A stretch of 64,000 bases of DNA from Reticulitermes speratus (Eukaryota; Arthropoda; Insecta; Blattodea; Rhinotermitidae), in assembly GCA_021186555.1 (NCBI GenBank), contig JAJKFL010000005.1, positions 55,660,135 to 55,724,134 on the forward strand, given 5' to 3'. The translations under genes were made by a program, and so were the position numbers. Positions 34,141-44,851 of the stretch are shown here, piece by piece. Position 1 is the first letter of the stretch. Each line of letters starts with the position of its first letter. Below the pieces are notes generated by a model that was given only the letters and a program-made list of their open reading frames with translations, was not told the origin of the DNA and did no database searches.

Positions 34141-34268
34141 TCGTCAGTCTGTCACCACGAAGGACTGGGTTCGATCCATCGCCATTTTTGTAAAATGTTT
34201 AATGGAGAAAGTGGTACTACAACATGTTTCTCTCCGAGTACTTCGTTTTCTCCTTGCAGCACGATTCC
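34137..34268 (+). mobile_element. SINE-C fragment
   Basis: GGGTTCGATCCATCGCC at the box B position, AATGGAGAAAGTGGTACTAC, CTCCGAGTACTTCGTTTTCT and ACGATTCCTCTAATG match the SINE-C body. It continues directly into the 31-bp array. Confidence 0.65.
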
Positions 34269-34269
34269 T

Positions 34270-34458
34270 CTAATGCCCCACACTAATGTCCGTCTGCAAG
34301 CTAATGCCCCACACTAATGTCCATCTGCACGCTAATGCCCCACACTAATGTCCATCTGCACGCTAATGCCCCACACTAATGTCCATCTGCACGCTAATGC
34401 CCCACACTAATCTCCATCTGCACGCTAATGCCCCACACTAATCTCCATCTGCACGCTA
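34270..34458 (+). repeat. 31-bp minisatellite
   Basis: Six copies of CTAATGCCCCACACTAATGT, CCATCTGCACG. The first copy reads CGTCTGCAAG; the last two have AATCTCC. Confidence 0.96.
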
Positions 34459-34705
34459 TTCTCACCAGAAGGACAAACACGCAATGACGTGAAAGCTGCA
34501 AACAGCGACGTTTTCGGAAACCGGAGTGCATTGGATACAAAAGTAAATTGAGTTCGTCTTTGAAATGTTGAAGACTATTAGTCTAATGGCACTGATAATG
34601 GCTAATAGCGACAGCTGTGTCGTCGTAGTTTAGTGCTGCAGGGTTTGTAAGTTAAAACGCTGCGTGCAAGCAGGGACAAGCGACTAGGCCTCGACAAATT
34701 CACGA
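34459..34705. other. Unassigned spacer
   Basis: No recognised content. Confidence 0.4.
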
Positions 34706-34858
34706 GCGTACGGTCTGACTGCACGTACGGGCTGACTGCACGTACGGTCTGACTGCACGTACGGTCTGACTGCACGTACGGGCTGACTGCACGTACGGGC
34801 TGACTGCACGTACGGGCTGACTGCACGTACGGGCTGACTGCACGTACGGGCTGATTGC
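34706..34858 (+). repeat. 17-bp minisatellite (a)
   Basis: Nine copies of CTGACTGCACGTACGGG/T. Each includes the palindrome CGTACG. Confidence 0.96.
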
Positions 34859-34932
34859 ACAGCACAACACACTTCAAGAAATGTCACGTCTTTGTGCAAC
34901 ATTCATCGCCTTGCTTACAGAAATCATGGCGG

Positions 34933-36489
34933 TAGTTCAGTAAGTCTACTAGTTCAGTAAGTCTATTAGTTCAGTAAGTCTACTAGTTCAGTAAGTCTAC
35001 TAGTTCAGTAAGTCTACTAGTTCAGTAAGTCTAATAGTTCAGTAAGTCTAATAGTTCAGTAAGTCTAATAGTTCAGTAAGTCTACTAGTTCAGTAAGTCT
35101 AATAGTTCAGTAAGTCTAATAGTTCAGTAAGTCTAATAGTTCAGTAAGTCTACTAGTTCAGTAAGTCTAATAGTTCAGTAAGTCTAATAGTTCAGTAAGT
35201 CTAATAGTTCAGTAAGTCTAATAGTTCAGTAAGTCTAATAGTTCAGTAAGTCTACTAGTTCAGTAAGTCTACTAGTTCAGTAAGTCTACTAGTTCAGTAA
35301 GTCTACTAGTTCAGTAAGTCTATAGTTCAGTAAGTCTAATAGTTCAGTAAGTCTAATAGTTCAGTAAGTCTACTAGTTCAGTAAGTCTAATAGTTCAGTA
35401 AGTCTAATAGTTCAGTAAGTCTAATAGTTCAGTAAGTCTAATAGTTCAGTAAGTCTACTAGTTCAGTAAGTCTACTAGTTCAGTAAGTCTAATAGTTCAG
35501 TAAGTCTAATAGTTCAGTAAGTCTTATTCATAAGTTACATTCAGTAAGTCTAATAGTTCAGTAAGTCTAATAGTTCAGTAAGTCTAATAGTTCAGTAAGT
35601 CTAATAGTTCAGTAAGTCTAATAGTTCAGTAAGTCTACTAGTTCAGTAAGTCTACTAGTTCAGTAAGTCTACTAGTTCAGTAAGTCTAATAGTTCAGTAA
35701 GTCTAATAGTTCAGTAAGTCTACTAGTTCAGTAAGTCTACTAGTTCAGTAAGTCTAATAGTTCAGTAAGTCTAATAGTTCAGTAAGTCTACTAGTTCAGT
35801 AAGTCTACTAGTTCAGTAAGTCTAATAGTTCAGTAAGTCTAATAGTTCAGTAAGTCTACTAGTTCAGTAAGTCTACTAGTTCAGTAAGTCTACTAGTTCA
35901 GTAAGTCTACTAGTTCAGTAAGTCTACTAGTTCAGTAAGTCTAATAGTTCAGTAAGTCTAATAGTTCAGTAAGTCTACTAGTTCAGTAAGTCTACTAGTT
36001 CAGTAAGTCTACTAGTTCAGTAAGTCTACTAGTTCAGTAAGTCTACTAGTTCAGTAAGTCTATAGTTCAGTAAGTCTAATAGTTCAGTAAGTCTAACTAG
36101 TTCAGTAAGTCTAATAGTTCAGTAAGTCTAATAGTTCAGTAAGTCTAATAGTTCAGTAAGTCTAATAGTTCAGTAAGTCTACTAGTTCAGTAAGTCTACT
36201 AGTTCAGTAAGTCTACTAGTTCAGTAAGTCTAATAGTTCAGTAAGTCTAATAGTTCAGTAAGTCTACTAGTTCAGTAAGTCTACTAGTTGAGTAAGTCTA
36301 CTAGTTCAGTAAGTCTAATAGTTCAGTAAGTCTAATAGTTCAGTAAGTCTAATAGTTCAGTAAGTCTACTAGTTTAGTAAGTCTACTTAGTTCAGTAAGT
36401 CTACTAGTTCAGTAAGTCTAATAGTTCAGTAAGTCTAATAGTTCAGTAAGTCTACTAGTTCAGTAAGTCTACTAGTTCAGTAAGTCTAC
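34933..36489 (+). repeat. 17-bp minisatellite (b), about 91 copies
   Basis: AGTTCAGTAAGTCTACT with C/A at the third-last base, so each copy is one of two types in a long irregular order. There is one break (TCTTATTCATAAGTTACATT near 35523), a few one-base gaps, and single GTTGAG and GTTTAG changes. It has the same unit length as the 34.7-kb array but an unrelated sequence. Confidence 0.97.
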
Positions 36490-37140
36490 ATCTTGACATT
36501 GTAGCTTCCAATACCCATTTCAATACTATCATCTAGACATCCCACATTATTTCCTTCTTTCTACTAAGTATTAAGCGATAAACACTAAAGATTTACTACA
36601 TTTTAAAAAACATTATTTTTTTAAAAGTCTTTACTTTAAATGGAGTTTTCAGGAGATATGTTTAAAATTTATAGTCTGTATTTGTTAAAGGAAATAAACA
36701 AATAAATTATTCTTAGAATTTAAGGCCTCTATAATTAAAGCGAAGGATTTTTTCGAGAATTATCCAATTACATTTCCCTTCTTAATTATTTCTGTAAGGC
36801 TGTACACAGTGCTGCCCCCCCCCCCCCCCCGCACACGGCTGTTAATGCACGAACAGACGCGCAGTGTCGAGGTCAGATAACATTACGACGGCTAATATGG
36901 AAGCCGGAAAGAAGGAACCAGGTTTTTCGTTTTTACTTCCCCTTTTTTTTTCTCCACCACCTCGAGTCGCTACTTTTTTCTTTTCTCCCTCTTATCTGTG
37001 CGACCCGCGATCCACCCCAACCAAAGAGGTGGGGATATCGTCTGAATGCATGAGTGAACCAAGTCTTCAGCACAGAAGTCCCACCGTTTAGTGCATTAAC
37101 AAGTTTCTCGTTATATGCTATTGGGGCGAAAACTCGTAAA
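36490..37140. other. Unassigned spacer with poly-C tract
   Basis: AT-rich, with a run of about 17 C at 36814-36830 and pyrimidine-rich sequence at 36925-36990. No gene recognised. Confidence 0.4.
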
Positions 37141-38046
37141 ACGAACATCAATTTGCTATAACTTTCTACAACACCAATTTCAATTCGCTATAACTTTCTA
37201 CAACACAAATTTCAATTTGCTATAACTTTCTACAACACAAATTTCAATTTGCTATAACTTTCTACAACACAGATTTCAATTTGCTATAACTTTCTACAAC
37301 ACAAATTTCAATTTGCTATAACTTTCTACAACACAAATTTCAATTTGCTATAACTTTCTACAACACAAATTTCAATTTGCTATAACTTTCTACAACACAA
37401 ATTTCAATTTGCTATAACTTTCTACAACACAAATTTCAATTCGCTATATCTTTCTACAACACAAATTTCAATTCGCTATAACTTCTACAACACAAATTTC
37501 AATTTGCTATAACTTTCTACAACACAAATTTCAATTTGCTATAACTTTCTACAACACAAATTTCAATTTGCTATAACTTTCTACAACACAGATTTCAATT
37601 TGCTATAACTTTCTACAACACAAATTTCAATTGCTATAACTTTCTACAACACAAATTTCAATTTGCTATAACTTTCTACAACACAAATTTCAATTTGCTA
37701 TAACTTTCTACAACACAAATTTCAATTTGCTATAATTTCTACAACACAAATTTCAATTCGCTATATCTTTCTACAACACAAATTTCAATTCGCTATAACT
37801 TTCTACAACACAAATTTCAATTTGCTATAACTTTCTACAACACAAATTTCAATTCGCTATAACTTTCTACAACACAAATTTCAATTTGCTATAACTTTCT
37901 ACAACACAAATTTCAATTCGCTATAACTTTCTACAACACAAATTTCAATTTGCTATAACTTTCTACAACACAAATTTCAATTTGCTATAACTTTCTACAA
38001 CACAAATTTCAATTTGCTATAACTTCTACAACACAAATTTCAATTT
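37141..38046 (+). repeat. 32-bp minisatellite
   Basis: About 28 copies of AATTTGCTATAACTTTCTAC, AACACAAATTTC. Variants: TTCGC/TTTGC, ATATC/ATAAC and ACAGAT. A TTCGCTATATC plus TTCGCTATAAC pair occurs twice (37437-37490, 37755-37810), which suggests block duplication. Confidence 0.96.
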
Positions 38047-38147
38047 CCTCCACAGTTCAAACATTTCTTCCACAAATACAAAGTTTAGATAAATACAAGA
38101 CAGAACGATCCCTAAGTGTGAAAAAATAAATAATTATGTTCACACAG

Positions 38148-38385
38148 AGGGGCGGTGGAGGTATAGCTCCTACCCATTCGCAACCCAGCACTAGACAGAG
38201 GTGGGTGTTCAACTCCACGCCCCGGCCGCTTTACCCACGAGGATGACCCAGTACCCATTGTACAGGAGGCTGGGGTGGGCCTCGGAGCCGGTCTGTAGAG
38301 GTGCAGAAAATCTCGCCCCCACCGGAATCGATCCGCGGACCGTCCAGCCCGTAGCAAGTCGCTATACTGAGCTATCCAAACATTA
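38148..38385 (-). mobile_element. SINE-A, antisense
   Basis: GGAGGTATAGCTCCTACCCA, CCCCGGCCGCTTTACCCACG, TACAGGAGGCTGGGGTGGGC, AAAATCTCGCCCCCACCGGA, the box B complement ATCGATCCGCGGACCG and the box A complement ATACTGAGCTATC. Near full length with moderate divergence. Confidence 0.88.
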
Positions 38386-38476
38386 GGTACAGTCCCAGTC
38401 ACAAGTATCTAAGTAACACGCACACAGGTTCATTTGATATTTAAAGGTAAATTCTTCGCTGCTGCTGTTGGTGGGT

Positions 38477-38930
38477 TCATTTCATTCATTCTGCAGTCTG
38501 TCTTACGACAGGTCCGTAGCCTCTTCATTCTGCAGTCTGTCTTACGACAGGTCCGTAGCCTCTTCATTCTGCAGTCTGTCTTACGACAGGTCCGTAGCCT
38601 CTTCATTCTGCAGTCTGTCTACGACAGGTCCGTAGCCTTTCATTCTGCAGTCTGTCTTACGACAGGTCCGTAGCCTTCCAAGCGAGTTCTCCACAGGGTG
38701 CGATCTAGTGCTTCCTCTTTCAATTTACAGTATCTTCTCTTTCCCTTAAGGTCATCCAGCAGCTGCTTACGTCTTCTCCCTCGTCTTCCCGTCATTTCTA
38801 TCCTTCCCTCTAACTTTCCTTCAATCACGTGTTTCAGAAGGCAGTTCCTACGCAAGATGTGACCAATCCAGTTAGCCTTTCTTCTTTTTATTGTATGTAC
38901 GATATTCCTCTCCTTCTTGACTCTGTGTAA
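38477..38930 (-). mobile_element. LINE-2 family 3' end with 39-bp tail array (antisense)
   Basis: On the minus strand, 38930 to 38680 encodes the C-terminal part of a LINE reverse-transcriptase ORF: KRRKANWIGH, LRRNCLLKHVIEGKLEGR, GRRGRRRKQLLDDLKGK, EEALDRTLWRTR, then GYGPVVRQTAE. The last 13 codons recur as a 39-bp array of about five and a half copies at 38477-38678 (one short by a base, one by two). A second copy with the same layout is at 51415-52262. 5'-truncated. 'LINE-2' is a local label. Confidence 0.85.
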
Positions 38931-39829
38931 TAATCTGCAAATTCGAGAGTATGCGGAAGCCGACGGCAGCCGAGAAGAGGCGCCGGAAACACAGATCGGT
39001 TTGCGAGATGGCGATCGTACACGTGAAAAAATTACTTGTAAATTTAAAAATGTTTATTAACTTGTGCGTATAGTGTGAGCCGAAACTCGTAATTCGAGAG
39101 GCCAACCGTAGTGCGGACAGCTGGACACAAAGGTCACAGCAAGAGCAGGAAAGTAGATCTACAGACAGTTTCAAAAGTAATTACTCTCAGGACTTCGGCT
39201 GCCTTCACGTACATATGGCGGTGTTGCAGACAGGCTCACGGACAGGCTGGGCAAGCCAGATAAGCCCTCCCTAGCAGCAAGTGCAGAGAATCGCAGCAGG
39301 AAGATGAGCCTGCGGTTGCACCAACTGCACGTGGCGGACTGCCTTCACTTTCTTTACCGACAACTGTCGGATTTTCTAAATTAGAAACGTCTGATTTTGT
39401 TTTCGGAAAAAAATGGCAAAACTGGTACTTGTATATTGCAGTGACTTTGGACAACTTTGGCTGTGTAAGGTACAGCGTAGGCGTCGAGAGTTCGTTGTAC
39501 ACAGGCTGTCAGGCGATTTGTTGTCGTCATACGGTGACAGTGTCCCCGAGAGGAAGTTAAGAGGGCCCCAGAGCTGTCTACACAAGACGGCAATAAAAAT
39601 ACTTTGTTCATTAATACTGGAAATCAATTTAGGGGTACATCTCGTAAAGTACTGACACGTATATAGTCTTTACACTTAAACATGTGAATTCTTATAATTT
39701 GAAACAAACGTGTGACGTAATGAACGGAACTGCACAAAGTCACAGTTCTAAACGTAACGTCCAGCGAACGCACAAGCGACAAATTTAAAGTTGTCCATTC
39801 CGTGAAAATGCATGTTGGTGGAACACGCG
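38931..39829. other. Unassigned spacer
   Basis: Frames of 76-115 codons on the minus strand (38872-39174, 39236-39627, 39624-39971) have no recognisable family. The last overlaps the 114-bp element. Confidence 0.4.
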
Positions 39830-40740
39830 ACAGTTTACTGCGCGGTACGAGCTGGATCTTTATATATAATTCAGGTTTAACGTTCACAAATTCTACGTTC
39901 TGCCCACACAGTGTATTTATGTGTTTTGTGTGGATCTCAGAACAAACAGCGATTATTTCACTGTACAACATTAACTGACTGGTTTGTATAACTGAGACGG
40001 AGTGTGTTTACTGCGCGGTACGGACTGTATTTATGTGTTTTGTGTGGATCTCAGAACAAACAGCGATTATTTCACTGTACAGCATTAACTCACTGGTTTG
40101 TATAACTGAGACGGAGTGTGTTTACTGCGCGGTACGGACTGTATTATGTGTTTTGTGTGGATCTCAGAACAGACAGCGATTATTTCACTGTACAACGTTA
40201 ACTGACTGGTTTGTATAACTGAGACGGAGTGTTTTACTGCGCGGTACGGACTGTATTTATGTGTTTTGTGTGGATCTCGAAAAAACAGCGATTATTTCAC
40301 TGTACAGCATTAACTCACTGGTTTGTATAACTGAGACGGAGTGTGTTTACTGCGCGGTACGGACTGTATTTATGTGTTTTGTGTGGATCTCAGAAAAACA
40401 GCGATTATTTCACTGTACAGCATTAACTCACTGGTTTGTATAACTGAGACGGAGTGTGTTTACTGCGCGGTACGGACTGTATTTATGTGTTTTGTGTGGA
40501 TCTCAGAACAAACAGCGATTATTTCACTGTACAGCATTAACTGACTGGTTTGTATAACTGAGACGGAGTGTGTTTACTGCACGGTACGGACTGTATTTAT
40601 GTGTTTTGTGTGGATCTCAGAACAAACAGCGATTATCTCACTGTACAACATTAACTGACTGGTTTGTATAACTGAGACGGAGTGTGTTTACTGCGCGGTA
40701 CGGACTGAATATTTATATATAATTCAGGTTTAACATTCGT
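39830..40740 (+). mobile_element. TTAA-type element with 114-bp array, copy 7 (recombinant ends)
   Basis: It begins inside a monomer (TTTACTGCGCGGTACGAGCT), passes through a right-end segment fused to a left-end segment (AATTCAGGTTTAACGTTCAC, about 39870), then about seven monomers, and stops in the same fused junction (AATTCAGGTTTAACATTC) at about 40739. It carries neither outer end. Its AACTCACTGG variants remove the usual stop, giving slightly longer frames without coding meaning. Confidence 0.85.
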
Positions 40741-41065
40741 CTTCAAGCAACTACTGAGATGTTTCCCAACTCTACTGCATGCTCTTCATGCAGCCCTTCC
40801 AATTTAAATTCATCAAAATAGCCCCCTTGTCTTAAAGTCAATCAATTTAATTTTTCAAATCATGCGGCTTATCAATAACCACAAATAAAATTTCCGCGAC
40901 TCTTTATTTCAAACCACAACTGCCATCATTTTCACCGCCATTTTCATAGTATTCCAAAGGAAGGACGAGCGGGCGAAGTCCGGGGACCTTCTAACAAAGT
41001 GACGATCTTTTCCCTTCAAGCTAAAGTCTCTCACTTCGCCCTTGCTTTTCCCTTTATTCCCTTCG
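40741..41065. other. Unassigned spacer
   Basis: AGGAAGGACGAGCGGGCGAA at about 40962 resembles a flank seen near 22585 (AGAAGGACAAGGGGGCGAAG), so a shared old repeat is possible. Confidence 0.35.
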
Positions 41066-41190
41066 CAGTGGATAAAGCGGCCGGTGCATGAAGCTGACCT
41101 CATCTAGAGCCGAGATCAAGCAGGAGTGGAGCTAAAACTCTACTTCTCCTCTACGCCTTCATGGCATGTACAGGGACAACTTTACCTAAA
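41066..41190 (+). mobile_element. SINE-A 3' fragment
   Basis: AGTGGATAAAGCGGCCGGTG, CATCTAGAGCCGAGATCAAG, GGAGTGGAGCTAAAACTCTA and ACGCCTTCATGGCATGT. Confidence 0.75.
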
Positions 41191-41335
41191 CTAACTCCAT
41201 GCAGGAGATTCCATCCTGAGAAGCTGACGTTTCCTTAGCTGGTCAAGAAATTCTCCGCGTTTTATAAAACCCGAAAGTTCATTACCGCATTCACAACAGC
41301 CCGCCACGTGTCGCTATCCTGAGCCACAGCAATGC
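41191..41335 (-). mobile_element. LINE-1 family 3' end (antisense)
   Basis: AACTAACTCCATGCAGGAGA, TTCTCCGCGTTTTATAAAAC, CCGAAAGTTCATTACCGCAT and TATCCTGAGCC; same 3' end as at 19955-20490. It abuts the SINE-A fragment. Confidence 0.8.
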
Positions 41336-42167
41336 AAAAATTTACCTTGTTACAATTAACAACTGCTGTTTGTAATAAAAACGCGGTGTGTTTACAGTGA
41401 TGTAGAAACTGAATTTTCATACATTATTCAGTTTTACTGCAGAGTGTGAAGTGTTACACTGTGTAACCACGCAGCTTCTGCATAACACGTGTAATCGTTG
41501 GCACTGCACACGTGCAAAGTAACTGACGTCTCGAAACGTCGATAAGAATTCGAACGACACCACAACACCACAACACCACAACAGGCGACTACATGCGTTT
41601 ATAAAAAGTGACAAATTATTCCAGAAGTACAAAGCGTTAGGCCATATCGACTGGTAATTAACTGCCGGAGTTTCGGAGGCATCACGTTCCTCCGTAAACC
41701 TCGGTAACCAGTCAACCGAGCGTGATATCGCAACTCTGTGACAACCACAAATCTCTCTCATTCTTCCAAACGCAGAAGACGAGTACACAAAAATCATGTC
41801 AGCAATAGTGTACAATGTTAGAGCTGGAAACGATCTGTTAGTGTCTGACTGGCGATGGTGCAACCGCAAACCTGAACGATCTGTTAGTGTCTGACTGGCG
41901 ATGGTGCAACCGCAAACCTGCGGATAGACAGAGAGGAGCGGCTGGCGGTCTGCACCGGTCGATATCTCATTTATAGCAAAATAATAGAATTTATGAGAAG
42001 ACGCGGCGTCACGGCGCCTCAGCCTTAAGACGGAGAGCTTGAAGAGTCGTCCGCATTATCAGCCAGATTGTCACGGGTTCAAATCCTGGTTGCAACAGGT
42101 TGGTACCACCGTCACCTCTCATATTCAAACTTAGAATGAATCAGCAAAACAGCAACTTACCTGGGTA
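41336..42167. other. Unassigned spacer with a 46-bp duplication and a tRNA-like patch
   Basis: A 46-bp tandem duplication starts at 41830 and 41876 (CGATCTGTTAGTGTCTGACT each time). CGGGTTCAAATCCTGG at about 42076 looks like a box B, with GCCTCAGCC upstream, perhaps another SINE head. The 150-codon antisense frame (41417-41869) is not recognised. Confidence 0.4.
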
Positions 42168-42478
42168 ACCAAAAAAATTTTGGGCCGCGATAGCTCAGTC
42201 GGTATAGCGACTACGCTACGAGCTGGACGGTCCGGGGATCGAATACCGGTGGGGGCGAGATTTTCAGCACCCGTCCAGACCGGCCCTGGGGCCTACCCAG
42301 CCTCCTATACAATTGGTACCGGGTCATTTCCGGGGGTAAAGCGGCCGGGGCGTGGCGTTAACCACCCACCCCATCTAGTGCCAGGGTTAAAGAAAGAGTA
42401 GAACTATATCTCTACTCCCCCTCTGGGCCTTCGTGGCCTGTTATAGGGTGACCTTTACCTTTACCTTTACCAAAAAAT
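42168..42478 (+). mobile_element. SINE-A, best full-length copy
   Basis: The insert runs from GGGCCGCGATAGCTCAGTCG (42182) to a CTTTAC repeat tail (42452-42468). Box A is TAGCTCAGTCGG and box B GGGGATCGAATACCGG. The body has AGACCGGCCCTGGGGCCTAC, GGTAAAGCGGCCGGGGCGTG and GAAAGAGTAGAACTATATCT. Flanking ACCAAAAAAATT and ACCAAAAAATT are the likely target-site duplication. The 73-codon frame at 42180-42401 is a shadow often misannotated as a protein in repeat-rich insect assemblies. Confidence 0.93.
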
Positions 42479-42821
42479 TAACTAACAACTTAGAATTAAC
42501 TAGCTAACGAACGAACCAACCGACTTAATTACTAACTAACAGAACAACTGACTCAGCAAGCCAACAACTCGTACAGAGAACAACACAGCCAATACCTGAC
42601 CTACTTTAGACACAGCGCTTAATTTGCAAGTGGTTATTAATATAATTAATTGACAATATTTACAACAGATGGCGTTTGTCGTTATGACGCACGCAAGAAG
42701 TACAAAAGTATCTATGCTTCAGTCGGCATTGCAGCGCGCTACTTTACATGTAGCATATATCAAGCTAAAAACGTTTCAAATTGATGGCGTGAAACTGTGA
42801 TTTAGTACTATTCCTATACAG

Positions 42822-43300
42822 CAGTGGTTCCCAAAGTGGGCGGTACCGCCCCCTGGGGGGCGGTGGGATTACCGAGGTGGGTGCTAATAGGTACGAGAGG
42901 CCGAAGGGAGCGCTGTTATTATCACAGGGGGCGCTAGTAGACAAGTAGTGCATTTATTTTTATAATAAAATTGAAATAAAGTAATTTTTGTGTTAAAAAT
43001 AAAAAATTAACTAAATTTCTTTGTATTTTAATTTATGAATCTTATTCAAGCACATATTTTGTTAATAAACTATTGCTAGATTAATTATTGTTAATTGTAA
43101 AAATATAATAAATTTTAATTTATTAATTAACACATAAAACATTAAGTTTAACTCTTGTAATTTTATTTAAACGATTTTTTAAATATAAAATAAAAGTGGA
43201 AACAAAAGCGCATTTATGTTTTTTAAAAAGGTAGGGGGGCGCTGTGGGTGTGTATATGGAACCGAGGGGGCGGTGGACCGAAAATGTTAGGGAACCACTG
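42822..43300. mobile_element. hAT-like MITE
   Basis: The left end CAGTGGTTCCCAAAGTGGGC and right end ATGTTAGGGAACCACTG are imperfect terminal inverted repeats of hAT type. The next inward blocks (GCCCCCTGGGGGGCGG left, GAGGGGGCGGTGGACC right) are G-rich. Flanking CTATACAG and GTCTAAGG are a poor but possible 8-bp target duplication. The AT-rich interior has no ORF, so it is non-autonomous. Confidence 0.8.
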
Positions 43301-43844
43301 GTCTAAGGCTATAAGGGCCCAAGGGTTACCTGTGGAAATGGCAGAAAGAGAAGTCGTGGAGTAGCGCGTGAATATAAGGCTTACCGTGTCGTATGTGGAT
43401 AAATGTGAGGATCAGTTTGTGCTCAAGCAACAGACACGACGTCATCGAGCTACGAATGACGTCAGTCAGACTGGCGGTCACTTGTGTTCTGGACTGAAGG
43501 AAACTTAGCGGGTGGTTTGGACGTTTAGTGACAGCAACTGGCAAATGTTGAGGAACGGGGCGAAACGCCGGATGTGAACTTTACAGCTGCCATGACAACA
43601 GGTTCCTGCATCTTGCAGCTCGCACCTGCAACCCCACAGGGGTGTCAATTACAGCTGACAGGCTCCTGCAGACAATTAACTCGTCACAGCACAGAGCTTC
43701 AGGCCGTCAGCTATGAGGATCTGACGATGTACGTCTTGTGGCACGTGGCACGTGGCACAGCGAGACATTACAGGCGACCTGGAGGTTACGAAATTACTTG
43801 CTTTGGGGGGGGGGGGGGTAAGGCAAAATAATTATTGCAGTGTC
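43301..43844. other. Unassigned spacer with poly-G tract
   Basis: A run of about 14 G at 43805-43818. The frame at 43574-43831 is not recognised. Confidence 0.4.
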
Positions 43845-44030
43845 CACAGATGGGGGACATGGACTGGATTGATCTGGCTCAGGATAGGGACAGGTGACGG
43901 GCTCTTGTGAGTGCGGTAATGAACCTTCGGGTTCCGTAAAATGTGGGGAATTTCTTGACTAGCTGACGACCTGTTAGCTTCTCAAGAAGGACTGTGCTAC
44001 ATGGAGTTAGTTAGTTAGTTAGTTAGTTGT
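43845..44030 (+). mobile_element. LINE-1 family 3' end (sense)
   Basis: The plus strand from 43860 reads [11 protein letters not shown], a stop, then [13 protein letters not shown] and the natural stop: the C-terminal tail typical of an insect non-LTR retrotransposon ORF2. The 3' UTR follows (AAATGTGGGGAATTTCTTGA, CTTCTCAAGAAGGACTGTGC) and a TTAG repeat tail to about 44028. 5'-truncated, with one in-frame stop. Confidence 0.85.
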
Positions 44031-44240
44031 TTAACGACACTGTCAATTGCTAACATTATATTCCGTCGATTATAGTTGGGTGATTGAGTATGGGGCATTG
44101 GTGGAATGATAGTGACAGGGGAAAACCTGTCCCAGTGTCATTTTGTCCACCACAAATCCCACAGAGGGTGGCCTGGGATTTAATCCGAACCTCCGTGATG
44201 ACAGGCCGGCGACTAAGTGCCTGAAGAAAGGCACGGCCTT
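44031..44240 (-). mobile_element. SINE-C, antisense, second tail type
   Basis: ACGACACTGTCAATTGCTAA forms the 3' end (complement). The body is GGTGGAATGATAGTGACAGG, CCCAGTGTCATTTTGTCCAC and CAAATCCCACAGAGGGTGGC; box B complement GGATTTAATCCGAACC and head complement GGCCGGCGACTAAGTGCCTG. The tail differs from the GGGGCCC-type tails at 30236 and 45775 and matches 45591 and 52290, so SINE-C has at least two 3' types. Confidence 0.82.
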
Positions 44241-44441
44241 CAAAATAGTCTGTTTCCCTCAAGAATTCCCAGTAGATCTTGTCTACGAATGTTTTCTCTC
44301 CACAATACAAGCAACGTCCTTCGAGCATCCAAACCTCGTTAATTTGAATATCTGTGAGACATCAGACGAACAGTACAGGCTATGACAAATCACAAGACTA
44401 AAACCAACATATGCACTGTATTTGTATACACAAAGTCAATT

Positions 44442-44484
44442 GCCCCTACATGTTTCGGCTTCAACAAGCCATCATCAGCAGTCC
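44442..44484 (-). ncRNA. Hammerhead-like ribozyme motif
   Basis: Minus strand: CTGATGA (exact classical core), stem II GGCTT/AAGCC with loop GTTG, GAAA, C-AT-G stem III, triplet GTA, GGGG. Core and stem II are perfect, but the 5' strand reads GGGACTG, so stem I is not paired as in the 12-kb copy. Confidence 0.6.
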
Positions 44485-44600
44485 CAAGTTTACACGCACT
44501 ACACATCCATTAGTTCATCTAATAACGTCACACATAATAGCTGATGTATTATAGTGAAAGTGAATTGGATGTATTTGAAAACTGTGAACTCTCGACGACA

Positions 44601-44643
44601 CCCCTGAGGATGGCACAAGGAGTGTCGAAACATATGTAGGGAC
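44601..44643 (+). ncRNA. Hammerhead-like ribozyme motif
   Basis: CCC, CTGAGGA (fits CUGANGA), stem II GGCAC/GTGTC with one G-U pair, GAAA, C-ATAT-G stem III, triplet GTA, then GGG pairing with CCC. All parts are present. Confidence 0.65.
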
Positions 44644-44747
44644 AAGAAAACACTAAAATAGTGTAGTGTATTTGTTGGAATACAATAATTGATTATTCAA
44701 ATGCACGGTATATATAATATAAAGGATTATTTAGTTCTACGCTTATA

Positions 44748-44750
44748 CTG

Positions 44751-44820
<70 letters not shown>

Positions 44821-44851
44821 AACTAATAATAATAATAATAATAATAATAAT
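44748..44851 (+). repeat. TAC and AAT microsatellites
   Basis: About 24 TAC/ACT units followed by nine AAT units. The antisense frame at 44693-44881 is poly-Ser/poly-Ile low complexity. Confidence 0.97.

Larger units (their letters stand above)
44411..44711. mobile_element. Fold-back element with inverted hammerhead motifs
   Basis: Two hammerhead-like motifs in opposite orientation (44442-44484 minus, 44601-44643 plus) with about 115 bp between. ATGCACTGTAT (44411-44421) and ATGCACGGTAT (44701-44711) flank the insert, an 11-bp direct repeat with one mismatch. The arms pair only near the ribozyme ends (CCCCTACATGTTTCGG with its complement), so it is older than the 12-kb copy or a different subfamily. 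Confidence 0.6.

Noticed and set aside
41520-41545. Additional hammerhead (CTCGAAACGTCG)
   Set aside because: No CTGANGA half or stem II at the right distance.
41417-41869. 150-codon antisense frame as a gene
   Set aside because: No domain recognised, and the region has a 46-bp duplication and a SINE-like patch; better explained as repeat-derived.
42181-42260. Functional tRNA gene
   Set aside because: Box A and box B are present, but the cloverleaf is incomplete and the sequence continues into a SINE body flanked by a target duplication. Same for the SINE-B tRNA-Leu-like heads.
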